Assembly (NCBI RefSeq): GCF_047302285.1
Contig: NZ_CP154845.1
Location: forward strand, 1,984,001 to 2,048,000
Origin: Robertmurraya sp047302285
GTDB taxonomy: Bacteria; Bacillota; Bacilli; Bacillales; Cytobacillaceae
Length of the DNA stretch: 64,000 nt
Direction: 5' to 3'
Shown here: positions 41,130 through 50,588 of the stretch, one piece after another
Position numbering within the stretch: position 1 is the first letter of the stretch
Layout: every line of letters begins with the position of its first letter
The notes under the pieces: model-generated
Told to the model about the DNA's origin: nothing
What the model saw: the letters and a program-made list of their open reading frames with translations, nothing else
Databases searched by the model: none
Program-made: the position numbers and the translations under genes

Positions 41130-42755
41130 ATGTGGAAATTATTTAGAAATATTTCTTTAAATAGTAAAGTTATGATACTAACACTTTGTATCACTTTTGT
41201 AGTAGTCCTTGCTACTGGTGGGATTGCCTTGTCACTGCAAATGAAGGAAATGAAAGAACAATTATCCCAGCAAGTCGTTGGGTTTGCATCATTATGGAGT
41301 TCCACAATAGAAGGAGAAGAAATAAATAAAATCATTCAAGCTGGAGATGTCTCAGATCCGATCTATAAAAAAATATATGAGCATTTAAATTTGATTAATG
41401 AAAAAAATTCTACCTTATTCCACGGTTTCATTCTAATGCCCGCAGATGAGAATGACCAGCTGTATTCGGTTGTTTCCTCGAAGAGTAGTGAAGAAGTAAT
41501 GGGCATTGAAGCATTTCAACCTTATGTGGCATCTGAAGAGTTTCACAAAGCTTTGCAGAATACGATTGTGACGAAAGAAGTTACTTCCAGCAGTCTGTAC
41601 GATGAAGAAGGTGATAGCTGGATTTCAGCTATTGCACCTATAGAAGATCGAAATGGAAATGTTATGAGTCTGTTAGCGATACATGCTGATGCATCAACGA
41701 TTGATCGCTTTCAATCAGAACTTATTTTTTCGTTATGTTTTGTATTTCTTTTGATTACCATCATCGTTTATTCCATTTTTCAAAAAGGGTTAAACAAAGT
41801 ACTTGAGCCTGTAAATGAAATTATATATGGAATTAACGAAGTGAGTAATGGAAATTTTCAAGTGAAACTCCCGATTAAGGATCAATCAGATTTAGGTCAG
41901 TTAACTTCTCGATTTAATTATATGACCGAGCAATTATCTCAGTTATTTGAACGTGTTACCTTAACATCTAAACACTTTGGAAAAAACTTTCAAGAAGGGG
42001 GACAAAGTTCTAAATTTGAAGATGCCATTGATGAAATGGAGAATATCATTCAAAAGACGAAAATATTAAAAGAACTTCAACGTGCTGAGAAAATGAACGC
42101 GATAGGACAGCTTGCGGCCTCGGTCGCTCATGAAATTCGCAATCCGATGACAGTCGTAAAAGGATTTTTGCAAATCTTTAAGTCTAAAAAAGAACTTTCA
42201 ACTGAAGAGCAAATGTTTGTCAAACTAATGATAGAAGAAATGAATCGAGCAGAAACAATTATTAACGACTATCTTTCATTAGCTCGGCCAGATATGGAGA
42301 ATACAGAAAAGGTTGATGCTGTCGTACTCGCCCATAAAGCGATGGATTTAATGAATTCATATGCAATGATGTCTAAAAATATAGAATTAGAGACCATCAT
42401 CGAGGATGAAGTTACCGTCATCGGTAATAGAAGCGAGCTTATTCAAGTGTTAATTAATATATTGAAAAATGGGATAGAGGCGATGAAGGACGGTGGAACA
42501 TTATGCTTAAAAGTTTATAAAAAAGAGGGCTATGGCGTCTTTGAAATAAAGGATAGTGGTATCGGGATGACAGAAGAGGAACTTGCTAGATTGGGGACGG
42601 CGTTTTACTCATTAAAAGAAAAGGGAACAGGAATGGGGCTAATGGTATGTTATCAAATCATTGAAAGAATGAAAGGTAATATTGACGTAGTCAGTGAGAA
42701 ATGGCAAGGGACAACCTTTACGATAAATGTTCCATTAGATGAACAGAAGAAATAA
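41130..42755 (+). CDS. Sensor histidine kinase, orphan
   Basis: A 541-residue membrane kinase. One membrane segment lies at about 13-33 and a second at about 197-217, with an extracytoplasmic sensor domain between. A HAMP linker (about 220-275), the HisKA phospho-acceptor helix SVAHEIRNPMTVVKGF near residue 332, and the HATPase domain follow, with N box NILKNGIEAM, G1 DSGIGM and G2 GTGMGLMV. The HisKA sequence resembles the sporulation kinase group. No response regulator is adjacent; Spo0F or another remote partner is possible. Confidence 0.9.
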   Translation: MWKLFRNISLNSKVMILTLCITFVVVLATGGIALSLQMKEMKEQLSQQVVGFASLWSSTIEGEEINKIIQAGDVSDPIYKKIYEHLNLINEKNSTLFHGFILMPADENDQLYSVVSSKSSEEVMGIEAFQPYVASEEFHKALQNTIVTKEVTSSSLYDEEGDSWISAIAPIEDRNGNVMSLLAIHADASTIDRFQSELIFSLCFVFLLITIIVYSIFQKGLNKVLEPVNEIIYGINEVSNGNFQVKLPIKDQSDLGQLTSRFNYMTEQLSQLFERVTLTSKHFGKNFQEGGQSSKFEDAIDEMENIIQKTKILKELQRAEKMNAIGQLAASVAHEIRNPMTVVKGFLQIFKSKKELSTEEQMFVKLMIEEMNRAETIINDYLSLARPDMENTEKVDAVVLAHKAMDLMNSYAMMSKNIELETIIEDEVTVIGNRSELIQVLINILKNGIEAMKDGGTLCLKVYKKEGYGVFEIKDSGIGMTEEELARLGTAFYSLKEKGTGMGLMVCYQIIERMKGNIDVVSEKWQGTTFTINVPLDEQKK

Positions 42756-42835
42756 TGAAAATTCATATCCCTTTCTTATTTGCCCATGCTTTGTTACAAT
42801 GTACCTTGAATGAATAGGGGATTGTAGGTGAAAAA

Positions 42836-43411
42836 ATGAAGCTTCGTAAAAGCTTTTTCGGAATTATATGCGTTTTATTGTTATCAGCTTGTGGTAATAC
42901 TGGAATCAACGATGCATTAAATTGGCCGTTAGAAGATTTTACTTTTACAGACCAAAGCGGGAATGAGTTTGGCAAAGATGATTTAAAAGGGAAAATCTGG
43001 GTGGCGGATTTTATTTTTACAAACTGTACTTCTATTTGTCCTCCGATGACACACAATATGACTAAGATTCAGAAAATGGCAAAGGAAGAAGGAATCGAAA
43101 ATGTTGAATTTGTTTCCTTTTCGGTTGATCCTACAATCGATTCACCAGAAGTATTGAAGGACTATGGTAGCAAGTTTGAATTAGATTTTAACAACTTTCA
43201 CTTTTTGACAGGATATGACCAATCGTTCATAGAGACGTTTGCTCTAGAGAACTTCAAAACGATAGTAAAGAAGCCTGAAAACGAGGATCAAGTCATTCAC
43301 CAATCCTACTTCTACTTAGTCAATCAAGAAGGAACGATCATGCAATATTATTCTGGAGCAAGTGATGTTCCATATGAGGACATTATTAACGATATGAAAG
43401 CTTTACAGTAA
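42836..43411 (+). CDS. ypmQ: SCO1/SenC copper-chaperone-like lipoprotein
   Basis: A 191-residue lipoprotein with lipobox LLSAC (Cys19) and a thioredoxin-like SCO domain. The copper/redox motif CTSICPPM near residue 63 and the late histidine in VIHQSYFYLV are present. SCO proteins help build the CuA site of cytochrome c oxidase on the outer face of the membrane. It is followed by ypmR and ypmS, the same order as in B. subtilis, though a terminator separates it from them. Confidence 0.9.
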   Translation: MKLRKSFFGIICVLLLSACGNTGINDALNWPLEDFTFTDQSGNEFGKDDLKGKIWVADFIFTNCTSICPPMTHNMTKIQKMAKEEGIENVEFVSFSVDPTIDSPEVLKDYGSKFELDFNNFHFLTGYDQSFIETFALENFKTIVKKPENEDQVIHQSYFYLVNQEGTIMQYYSGASDVPYEDIINDMKALQ

Positions 43412-43416
43412 ATGGG

Positions 43417-43449
43417 AAGTAGACCTTGGCTAATAAGGTCTACTTTTGT
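43417..43449 (+). terminator. Intrinsic terminator after the SCO gene
   Basis: AAGTAGACCTT / AAGGTCTACTT stem with a 7-nt loop and TTTGT. Confidence 0.82.
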
Positions 43450-43525
43450 CTATTGAGAGGGATGTTCTTTTCGTTTCCTTTAAACCTTGTTATAATGGAA
43501 AAAGCTTTATAGGGAAGGTGAAAAG

Positions 43526-44353
43526 ATGGAAAAAATATTCACCTCTTTTATTCTTTGTTTAAGTTTTTTCGTTGCTTGTAACCATGATTCAATAGGAAAT
43601 CCAATTTCTTCTAAAGAGACATTCTTAACACTAAAAGAAAATATCCCATATGATTTTTTGCCAAGAACATATCATATCGTTTCTGTTGGAGACTCACTGA
43701 CGCAAGGAGTGGGAGACAGTACGAAAAGGGGCGGTTATGTACCGTATTTACAAGAGCAGCTTGAAGGAGAAAAGGGAATAAAAGATGCTGTTTTTTATAA
43801 TTTTGGTGTGAGTGGGAATCGTACCTCTCAAATTTTGAATAGGCTAAGGACAAACGAACTAAGAGCCGCCGTGAAAGAAGCAGACATCGTTTTAATCACA
43901 ACTGGCGGAAATGACATCATGAAGGTAGTTCGAGAAAATTTCTCAGGTCTAGATATGAGAGACTTTGATAGAGAACTTATTAATTATGAGAAAACCATAA
44001 CCTCTGTAATGAATACCATTAGAGAAGAAAATGAAGACGCTATGATTGGCATGATTGGTCTCTATAATCCTTTCTTTCTTTTTTTAGCAGATGTGAAAGA
44101 AATGGACATGGTCATTGAAAAATGGAATCATGTCAGTCAAAATGTGTTAAAAAAATATGAGAACACGCTTTTTGTGGAAATTGCAGACGAGTTTAAAGAT
44201 AGTGAAGAAAACTTGCTTTATACCGATTACTTTCATCCAAATGATAAAGGGTATGAGCTGATGGCTGATCGTATATATAATGTTTTACAAGAAGTTGCAT
44301 TACAGCAAAAGCTTGTAGCAGTAAAAAAGGAGAACGAACAAGATGACAGATAA
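43526..44353 (+). CDS. ypmR: GDSL/SGNH lipase-type lipoprotein (YpmR-like)
   Basis: A 275-residue secreted lipoprotein; a lipobox FVAC ends the signal peptide at Cys18. The SGNH hydrolase blocks are all seen: GDSLTQGVGDS (block I serine), FGVSGNRTS, TGGNDIM, and the catalytic pair in DYFHPNDKGYELM near residue 238. It probably removes acyl groups from a cell-envelope lipid or glycan. It overlaps ypmS by 11 nt, suggesting joint function at the membrane. Confidence 0.92.
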   Translation: MEKIFTSFILCLSFFVACNHDSIGNPISSKETFLTLKENIPYDFLPRTYHIVSVGDSLTQGVGDSTKRGGYVPYLQEQLEGEKGIKDAVFYNFGVSGNRTSQILNRLRTNELRAAVKEADIVLITTGGNDIMKVVRENFSGLDMRDFDRELINYEKTITSVMNTIREENEDAMIGMIGLYNPFFLFLADVKEMDMVIEKWNHVSQNVLKKYENTLFVEIADEFKDSEENLLYTDYFHPNDKGYELMADRIYNVLQEVALQQKLVAVKKENEQDDR

Positions 44354-44921
44354 ATGGAAAAAACGATTTTTTCTCCTTCTAGGATTGATTATACTGTTTG
44401 TTTTTGTCGTTCTGATCATGGTGAATATGCCGATTAAAGACAAGACATTACCACCAACAGCTGATGAACAAGAAGAGGATGTTCAGTTCCAAATTCAAGC
44501 GACCAAATCTGACTTAAATAAAATTATTAATCATTATATTGAGGAGGAAGGGTTGACAAGCCCAATTGCTTACGAAGTCCTACTTAACGATGAAGTAGAA
44601 TTATATGGCACAATGAAGGTATTTACACAAGATATCGAAATGAAGCTTACTTTTGAACCGGAAGCTCTAGAAAATGGAGACATTATATTAAAGCAAAAGT
44701 CTATCTCCATAGGTCAAATTCAACTTCCTGTATCATATGTATTAAAGTTTATCCGTGATCAATATGATTTCCCTGAGTGGGTGAATATTCACCCAAATGA
44801 TGAACTCATCTATGTATCTTTACAAAGAATGAAATTAAAAAGTGATGTAAAGGTAAGAGTGAATAAATTTGATTTAGTAAATGACGATATTCAATTTTCG
44901 TTGTTGGTTCCGACCAATTAA
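44343..44921 (+). CDS. ypmS: YpmS-like membrane-anchored protein
   Basis: A 192-residue protein with a single N-terminal membrane segment (about residues 10-30) and an extracytoplasmic domain of mostly beta strands. It matches the Bacillus YpmS family of unknown function. The 11-nt overlap with ypmR and the shared terminator mark them as one unit; a lipid-binding role next to a SGNH hydrolase is possible but unproved. Confidence 0.85.
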   Translation: MTDKWKKRFFLLLGLIILFVFVVLIMVNMPIKDKTLPPTADEQEEDVQFQIQATKSDLNKIINHYIEEEGLTSPIAYEVLLNDEVELYGTMKVFTQDIEMKLTFEPEALENGDIILKQKSISIGQIQLPVSYVLKFIRDQYDFPEWVNIHPNDELIYVSLQRMKLKSDVKVRVNKFDLVNDDIQFSLLVPTN

Positions 44922-44946
44922 AAGGTGGCATTTGCCATCTTTTTTA
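44921..44946 (+). terminator. Intrinsic terminator of ypmR-ypmS
   Basis: AAAGGTGGCA / TGCCATCTTT stem (one G-T pair), 2-nt loop and a T run, starting at the ypmS stop. Confidence 0.82.
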
Positions 44947-45024
44947 GTAAGAAAACAGCTTATTTGCATTTATGAATGACATTCCTTTACTCTATAAGAA
45001 AACGAAGCGGACGGTGATACTAAA

Positions 45025-45570
45025 ATGGAGAATCAGCAAATGGGAGTAGCAACTTTCGCTGGTGGATGTTTTTGGTGTATGGTGAAGCCTTTCGATGAGC
45101 AGCCAGGAATTATGCAGGTAGTTTCTGGATATACAGGTGGACATACAGAAAATCCGACATATGAAGAGGTTTGTAGTGAGACTACAGGTCATCACGAGGC
45201 GGTACAAATCACATTTAATCCAGAACTATTTCCATATGAAAAGTTATTAGAGGTTTATTGGCAGCAAATCGATCCGACAGATCCAGGTGGGCAGTTTTAC
45301 GATCGTGGCCAATCCTATCAAACAGCTATTTTTTACCATAATGAAGAACAGAGAAAAATAGCGGAGGAATCGAAAAAGCAATTACAAGAAAGTGGTCGAT
45401 TCCAAAAACCAATTGCGACGAAAATATTGCCTGCACAACCATTTTATGAAGCAGAGGAATATCACCAACAGTTTTATCGAAAAAATCCAACAAGATACAA
45501 TGCGTATAGTCAAGGATCTGGGCGAGTCGATTTTATTAAAAGAAATTGGGGTGACAAAATTGAAAAATAA
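45025..45570 (+). CDS. msrA: Peptide methionine sulfoxide reductase MsrA
   Basis: A 181-residue cytoplasmic repair enzyme for the S form of methionine sulfoxide. The active site GGCFWCM is near residue 15, with the conserved GHHEAVQI and DPGGQFYDRGQSYQTAIFY segments. It overlaps msrB by 11 nt, so both stereospecific reductases are made together. The order msrA-msrB is the reverse of some Bacillus. Confidence 0.95.
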   Translation: MENQQMGVATFAGGCFWCMVKPFDEQPGIMQVVSGYTGGHTENPTYEEVCSETTGHHEAVQITFNPELFPYEKLLEVYWQQIDPTDPGGQFYDRGQSYQTAIFYHNEEQRKIAEESKKQLQESGRFQKPIATKILPAQPFYEAEEYHQQFYRKNPTRYNAYSQGSGRVDFIKRNWGDKIEK

Positions 45571-45991
45571 AGAACTGAAAGAAAAATTAACACCGATGCA
45601 ATATGAGGTTACGCAAAATAGCGGAACAGAACCGCCATTCCGGAATGAATATTGGAATGAGTTTTCAGATGGAATTTATGTGGATATCGTCTCAGGAAAG
45701 CCATTATTCAGTTCAATGGATAAATTTGATGCGGGTTGTGGTTGGCCGAGTTTTACGAAACCAATTGAGGAAGAAGAAGTTATTGAAAAAGAGGATAAGA
45801 GCCATTTCATGATCCGGACTGAAGTGCGTAGCAAAACGGCTGATTCTCATCTTGGTCATGTTTTTGACGATGGTCCTGGACCAACAGGATTACGCTACTG
45901 TATTAACTCTGCAGCCACACGCTTTATTCCAAAGGAGAAACTTGAAGAGGAAGGGTACGGAGAATTCTTAAAATTATTTGATGAAGAGTAA
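45560..45991 (+). CDS. msrB: Peptide methionine sulfoxide reductase MsrB
   Basis: A 143-residue enzyme for the R form of methionine sulfoxide. Typical blocks are MQYEVTQNSGTEPPF, CGWPSF, RTEVRSKTADSHLGHVF and the catalytic cysteine in RYCINSAA. Two starts are possible: TTG 45560 has GGGGTGA at a good distance; GTG 45551 adds three residues and has a weak site. Both overlap msrA. A terminator follows the stop. Confidence 0.95.
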   Translation: MKNKELKEKLTPMQYEVTQNSGTEPPFRNEYWNEFSDGIYVDIVSGKPLFSSMDKFDAGCGWPSFTKPIEEEEVIEKEDKSHFMIRTEVRSKTADSHLGHVFDDGPGPTGLRYCINSAATRFIPKEKLEEEGYGEFLKLFDEE

Positions 45992-45993
45992 GT

Positions 45994-46030
45994 AAGGAGC
46001 AGCCAGCGTGCTGCTCCTTTAATTCTTTTT
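45994..46030 (+). terminator. Intrinsic terminator of msrA-msrB
   Basis: AAGGAGCAGC / GCTGCTCCTT stem with a 6-nt loop, then TAATTCTTTTT. Confidence 0.82.
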
Positions 46031-46195
46031 AAAACACATTGTACAAATTGGGCAAATACACATACGGGTCAAGTACCTACTACATACATTAGCAGTGATA
46101 ATAACCTAAATTGATTTCCAGATGCAAAGTCATTTTTGAGCATCGAACTTTCTTATTGAAATCAATTGACAAAAAAATGAAGGAGTGGAGATAGA

Positions 46196-46357
46196 ATGAA
46201 TTACGGATATGATACTTGTGGGTACGATCCTTGCTATCCTGGATATGCTTATCCAGCAGTAGGTGGAGTTGCAACTGGTGGCTATCGCGGAGGATTTGCG
46301 TTAATTGTGGTTCTCTTCATCCTATTAATTATTATTGGTGCTAGCTACTGCAAGTAA
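46196..46357 (+). CDS. YjcZ-family sporulation peptide
   Basis: A 53-residue peptide: tyrosine/glycine/cysteine-rich N-terminus (MNYGYDTCGYDPCYPGYAYP) and one hydrophobic helix ending in SYCK. The GGFALIVVLFILLIIIGA helix is the conserved core of YjcZ sporulation proteins, small membrane-associated peptides of unknown role found in many copies in Bacillaceae. AAGGAGTGGAG precedes the ATG. The gene is too short for ordinary gene finders but is ended by its own terminator. Confidence 0.88.
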   Translation: MNYGYDTCGYDPCYPGYAYPAVGGVATGGYRGGFALIVVLFILLIIIGASYCK

Positions 46358-46369
46358 CTTGGGGAAAAG

Positions 46370-46406
46370 TGGAATTACCTTGTCTAGGGTAATTCCATTT
46401 TTTATT
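46370..46406 (+). terminator. Intrinsic terminator after the YjcZ-type gene
   Basis: TGGAATTACC / GGTAATTCCA perfect stem, 8-nt loop, then TTTTTTATT. Confidence 0.88.
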
Positions 46407-46503
46407 ATTTTATAACTGACATCGCAAATGTAAGAAAATTAGAGGAATTGTCTATTGACGAACGATTTTAATAAAAATTAATTTTAAAGTTCGTATTTTA
46501 TTG

Positions 46504-46532
46504 TTGACCACCTACTTTTTCTCTGCTATATT
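46504..46532 (+). promoter_or_regulatory. SigA-type promoter of the FAD-dependent gene
   Basis: TTGACC (46504-46509) and TATATT (46527-46532) with a 17-nt spacer, about 60 nt before the gene. Confidence 0.65.
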
Positions 46533-46593
46533 ATTAAAGGATTTGAAAAAACACGAAAAACGATAAAATGAATGCACGACAGGGGGAAAAACG

Positions 46594-48060
46594 ATGAAAA
46601 CGAACTATGATGTAATCGTTGTTGGAGCAGGACCTGCCGGAATTTTTACATGTTATGAACTAACATTAAAGATGCCTGAAGCAAATATTATTTTAATAGA
46701 TAAAGGACACGATATTTTTAAAAGAAATTGTCCGATTTTACAAAAGAAGATTGAAAAATGCCCACCTGCGGCTGGAAGAAAAGAATTTGCAGGATGCTTA
46801 CCAGCATGTTCAATTACGAATGGTTTTGGTGGAGCGGGTGCTTATTCTGATGGAAAGTTTAATATTACAAGTGAATTTGGGGGATGGATGACGGATTACT
46901 TGTCAGACTCTCAAGTGATTGAATTGATTAAATATGTCGATGAAATAAACCTTAAGCACGGCGCGACGACAAGTATTACGGATCCATTAACACCAGCAGT
47001 GAAGGATATCGAAAGACGTGCATATGCAGCTGGACTAAAACTACTTCGCGCTCAAGTAAGACATTTAGGAACCGAGCAAAATCTACAAATCCTTCAAGAT
47101 ATTTATGGATATTTAACGGAAAAGATTGAAATGTCTTTCAAAACGGAAGTGGAAGATTTAATAACAGAAAGAACTTCCGAAGGTCATAAAGTAACTGGAA
47201 TTAAACTGAAATCAGGCGAATCCATTTTAGCAGAGAAAGTAGTCATTGCACCTGGAAGAGATGGAAGTGTATGGTTAGCAAAACTATTAAAATCTCGCCG
47301 TCTAAAGATGATAAGCAACCAGGTTGATGTAGGTGTCCGTGTAGAGACTTCTAATATAGTAATGGACGAAATTAACGAACATTTATACGAAGGAAAATTT
47401 ACATTTAATACTTCGGTTGGGACAAGAGTTCGTACGTTCTGTAGTAATCCGTCAGGCCATGTTGTTGTTGAAAATCATTCTGGTACGATGCTCGCGAACG
47501 GTCATGCTTATAAAGATCCAAAACTAGGAAGCCCGAATACGAACTTTGCTTTACTTGTTTCACATACATTCTCAGAGCCTTTTGATAAACCGAATGAGTA
47601 TGCAATTGCGATTTCTAAGCTGGCTAATGCTTTATCAAATGGTGGAATCATTGTGCAAAAGTACGGGGACATCTTAAAAGGAAGAAGATCAACGGAAAAG
47701 CGAATTAAAGAAGGGTTTATCGAACCAACGATGAAGGAAGCAGTTCCTGGAGATTTAGGACTTGTTTTACCTTACAACACGTTAAAAAGTTTAGTGGAAA
47801 TGACAGAAGCCTTGAACGTTGTTTCTCCTGGCCTTGCTTCTGAACATACTTTATTTTACGGAGTAGAAGCGAAGTTTTACTCAGCACGGCCAAAGTTAAA
47901 TGACCGTTTTGAAACAGAAATCAGCGGTCTCTATGTTGGTGGAGATGGTGCTGGTGTGACAAGAGGTCTTGCTCAAGCAAGTGCTTGTGGAGTTTGGATT
48001 GCCAGAGATATTATTGAAAAAAGTAAAAATACAACAAAAAAAGAACCAGTAACTGTATAA
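46594..48060 (+). CDS. FAD-dependent oxidoreductase-like protein
   Basis: A 488-residue flavoprotein with an N-terminal dinucleotide-binding fold (VVGAGPAGIFTCYEL). The GFGGAGAYSDGKFN block near residue 80 and the C-terminal GGDGAGVTRGLAQASACG are characteristic of the large uncharacterised FAD-dependent group (COG2509-like). Cysteines CPILQKKIEKCPP and CLPAC in the first hundred residues may hold a cofactor or a redox pair. Substrate is unknown. It has its own promoter and terminator. Confidence 0.88.
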   Translation: MKTNYDVIVVGAGPAGIFTCYELTLKMPEANIILIDKGHDIFKRNCPILQKKIEKCPPAAGRKEFAGCLPACSITNGFGGAGAYSDGKFNITSEFGGWMTDYLSDSQVIELIKYVDEINLKHGATTSITDPLTPAVKDIERRAYAAGLKLLRAQVRHLGTEQNLQILQDIYGYLTEKIEMSFKTEVEDLITERTSEGHKVTGIKLKSGESILAEKVVIAPGRDGSVWLAKLLKSRRLKMISNQVDVGVRVETSNIVMDEINEHLYEGKFTFNTSVGTRVRTFCSNPSGHVVVENHSGTMLANGHAYKDPKLGSPNTNFALLVSHTFSEPFDKPNEYAIAISKLANALSNGGIIVQKYGDILKGRRSTEKRIKEGFIEPTMKEAVPGDLGLVLPYNTLKSLVEMTEALNVVSPGLASEHTLFYGVEAKFYSARPKLNDRFETEISGLYVGGDGAGVTRGLAQASACGVWIARDIIEKSKNTTKKEPVTV

Positions 48061-48069
48061 TTTTATCTA

Positions 48070-48100
48070 AAAATCTGCCTATTAAAGGGCAGATTTTTTT
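48070..48100 (+). terminator. Intrinsic terminator after the FAD-dependent gene
   Basis: AAAATCTGCC / GGCAGATTTT stem with an 8-nt loop and a T run. Confidence 0.9.
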
Positions 48101-48219
48101 GATCAAGGCATAATGACTTAATTAAATGGTCGGACTTTTCAGAATCACTTATTTCCGTTACAATTTAAATAGTAAAAAAATGAATGGCGAACTGAAAAAG
48201 ATAGAGGAGGATGGAGAAA

Positions 48220-49638
48220 ATGAAGCAATCTTTATGGATTAATGGGGAATTAGTAGAAACGAAGGAATATTCGAAATTATTAAGTCCTTACGATCAAACG
48301 CTTATTGCTGAGGTTGCGATGGCAGAAGAAAAAGATGTCTTAAAGGCCATTGAGGTAGCTTCAGAAGCTACAGTCATCCTTCGTTCTATGCCAGCACATA
48401 AACGGGCTGAAATTCTTGAGAACGTGGTTGAACTTATGAAAGAAAATAAAGAAGAATGTGCTCAAATCATTGCGAAAGAAGCAGCTAAGCCACTATCTGC
48501 AGCTCGAACTGAAGTGGAGAGGACGATAATGACGTATAAGTTTGCCGCTCAAGAAGCGAGAAGAATCTATGGAGAAACAATACCGATGGATGCTGCTCCA
48601 GGAGGGGAAGGAAGAGTTGCTTATACGGTGAAAGAGCCACTTGGTGTCATTGCGGCTATAACTCCATTCAATTTTCCTATGAATCTTGTTGCTCACAAGG
48701 TTGGACCAGCGATTGCTGCAGGAAACACAATCGTATTAAAGCCTGCGACACAAACACCTTTATCTTCCTATAAAATTGCCCAATTTTTCCATGAAGCGGG
48801 CTTACCAAATGGCGCCTTAAATGTCGTGACTGGAAGAGGTAGCACGGTTGGAGATGTAATAGTTAAAGATGACCGTGTCAAAATGATAACGTTTACAGGT
48901 AGTCCTGAGGTGGGCAAACAAATTCGTGAAAAGGCTGGTTTAAAACGGGTAACGCTTGAGTTAGGTTCTAATTCAGCTGTAATCGTTGATGAGAATACAG
49001 ACTTAAAAGAAATTGTTCCACGAATCGTTGCGGGGGCTTTTGCGTTTCAAGGGCAAGTGTGTATTTCTGTTCAAAGAATTTATGTTCATGAAACTATCTA
49101 TGATACTTTTGTCGAGCAATTTATCGAACAAGCAAAGAAATTAAAGGTTGGAAATCCACTTGATGAGCAAACAGACATCTCTGCAATGATTTCGAGAGGG
49201 GATCAAAAACGGATTTTGGAATGGATTGAGAGTGCTACAAAAACGGGTGCAAAGCTTGCACTGGGTGGTAGTGGAGAGGATGGGCTCCTACATCCGACAG
49301 TACTATTAGATGTTCATCCTGAGGAAAAAATCTCCTGTGAAGAAGCTTTTGCCCCAGTCGTTCATATTAATCGAGTCAGTTCATTTGACGAAGCAATTAG
49401 TCTCGTAAATCATTCGAAATTTGGCTTACAGGCCGGTGTTTTTACGTCTGATGTCGGGCGAGCGTTTAAAGCGGCAAAAGAACTACATGTAGGTGGAGTG
49501 ATGATCAATGATTTTCCAACATTCCGAGTGGATCATATGCCATATGGTGGCGTGAAGCTAAGTGGAATGGGAAGAGAGGGCATTAAATATGCGGTAGAGG
49601 AGATGACAGAATTAAAGCTTATAAGCTTTAAATTGTAG
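48220..49638 (+). CDS. Aldehyde dehydrogenase family protein
   Basis: A 472-residue NAD(P)-dependent aldehyde dehydrogenase. The general base glutamate lies in TLELGSNSAV near residue 247 and the catalytic cysteine in FQGQVCISVQR near residue 281. The N-terminal portion resembles lactaldehyde/sulfoacetaldehyde-like branches, but substrate is not readable. GAGGAGGATGGAG precedes ATG 48220. It stands 26 nt before ablB, and I infer one operon, so an aldehyde formed in amino acid breakdown is a reasonable guess. Confidence 0.88.
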   Translation: MKQSLWINGELVETKEYSKLLSPYDQTLIAEVAMAEEKDVLKAIEVASEATVILRSMPAHKRAEILENVVELMKENKEECAQIIAKEAAKPLSAARTEVERTIMTYKFAAQEARRIYGETIPMDAAPGGEGRVAYTVKEPLGVIAAITPFNFPMNLVAHKVGPAIAAGNTIVLKPATQTPLSSYKIAQFFHEAGLPNGALNVVTGRGSTVGDVIVKDDRVKMITFTGSPEVGKQIREKAGLKRVTLELGSNSAVIVDENTDLKEIVPRIVAGAFAFQGQVCISVQRIYVHETIYDTFVEQFIEQAKKLKVGNPLDEQTDISAMISRGDQKRILEWIESATKTGAKLALGGSGEDGLLHPTVLLDVHPEEKISCEEAFAPVVHINRVSSFDEAISLVNHSKFGLQAGVFTSDVGRAFKAAKELHVGGVMINDFPTFRVDHMPYGGVKLSGMGREGIKYAVEEMTELKLISFKL

Positions 49639-49664
49639 ATTGGTTTTTAAAAGGGGAGAAAAAA

Positions 49665-50522
49665 TTGACGGCTACAAGTACAGTTATTACTGGAGAGAAC
49701 TTTGTTATCGAGATATTTAATGATCCGTATAATAAAAGAATTCGAATTGAGGACATAAATGGAAACATTTTTGATGCGATCGCAAAAGCGGAAGAAATAG
49801 CAATAAACTCAAAAGCTGATAAGTTAATCGTTAAGAGTAGAAATGAGCAGCTTTTTCCACTGCTTGAAAATGGTTTTCAATGCGAAGCCGTAATTGAACG
49901 CTTTTTTCTAGGATCTGACTGCTATTTTTGCTGTAAATATTATACGAATGAGCGGAGAAACAGCGACTCTTATACGAAAGAGGACGAGATTGTAAAAGAT
50001 GTCCAATCATTAGAAAAGAGCACTGGTTTAAAATCACCTCCTGAGGAATACAAACTTGTTTTGGTGCAAAAAGAAGAGGTAGAAAGGCTGGCGCAATTGT
50101 ATCAGCAGGTATTCAAGATTTACCCTACTCCATTGCACGACCCATCATACATCTTAAAAACAATGGATGAAGGGACGATTTATTTTGCGTTTACAAAGGG
50201 GGAAGAGATGGTAAGTGCAGCGTCAGCTGAAGTAAATCATTTTTATAAAAATGCTGAGCTGACTGACTGTGCTACCCTGCCTGAACATCGAAAATATGGA
50301 TTAATGAAGATTCTATTAGCAAAGCTTGAAGAAGAACTTCTGGCTAGAGGGATCTATTGTGCCTATTCGATTGCTAGAGCCCAATCTTTCGGGATGAACG
50401 CAGCCTTACATCAGTTGGGGTACCGTTATCGTGGAAGATTAACGAATAATTGCTATATATATGACAAAATTGAAAACATGAATATGTGGGTAAAAGATTT
50501 ATCTTTTCAGAAAGATATGTGA
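49665..50522 (+). CDS. ablB: Putative beta-lysine N-acetyltransferase
   Basis: A 285-residue GNAT protein. The N-terminal half (about 1-130) is the AblB-specific region; the C-terminal half holds the acetyl-CoA-binding fold with LPEHRKYGLMKILLAKLEEE near residue 210. AblB acetylates beta-lysine made by lysine 2,3-aminomutase. In archaea this gives an osmolyte; in B. subtilis the ortholog YodP belongs to a lysine-use gene set. The start is TTG 49665 after AAAAGGGGAG. kamA lies downstream of the regulator, so the pathway pair flanks that regulator. Confidence 0.85.
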   Translation: MTATSTVITGENFVIEIFNDPYNKRIRIEDINGNIFDAIAKAEEIAINSKADKLIVKSRNEQLFPLLENGFQCEAVIERFFLGSDCYFCCKYYTNERRNSDSYTKEDEIVKDVQSLEKSTGLKSPPEEYKLVLVQKEEVERLAQLYQQVFKIYPTPLHDPSYILKTMDEGTIYFAFTKGEEMVSAASAEVNHFYKNAELTDCATLPEHRKYGLMKILLAKLEEELLARGIYCAYSIARAQSFGMNAALHQLGYRYRGRLTNNCYIYDKIENMNMWVKDLSFQKDM

Positions 50523-50549
50523 GAAAAAAACTGATTTAAGACGGACGAC

Positions 50550-50588
50550 ATGCCGAAAAATCGTCTATTACTGCCGATTTTTCGGCGT
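50550..50588 (+). promoter_or_regulatory. Tandem operator-like palindromes before the sigma-54 activator gene
   Basis: Two sites on the pattern TGCCGA-N4-TCGGCA: 50551-50566 (TGCCGA-AAAA-TCGTCT, degenerate right half) and 50572-50587 (TGCCGA-TTTT-TCGGCG). Their starts are 21 bp apart, two helical turns. Together they form a 17-bp-armed hairpin, but no U tract follows on either strand, so I read them as protein-binding sites. A third site is before kamA at 52020. Confidence 0.6.

Noticed and set aside
46109..46167. Inverted repeat AATTGATTTC / GAAATCAATT before the YjcZ-type gene
   Set aside because: Loop of 39 nt and AT-rich arms make chance likely; no known operator matches.
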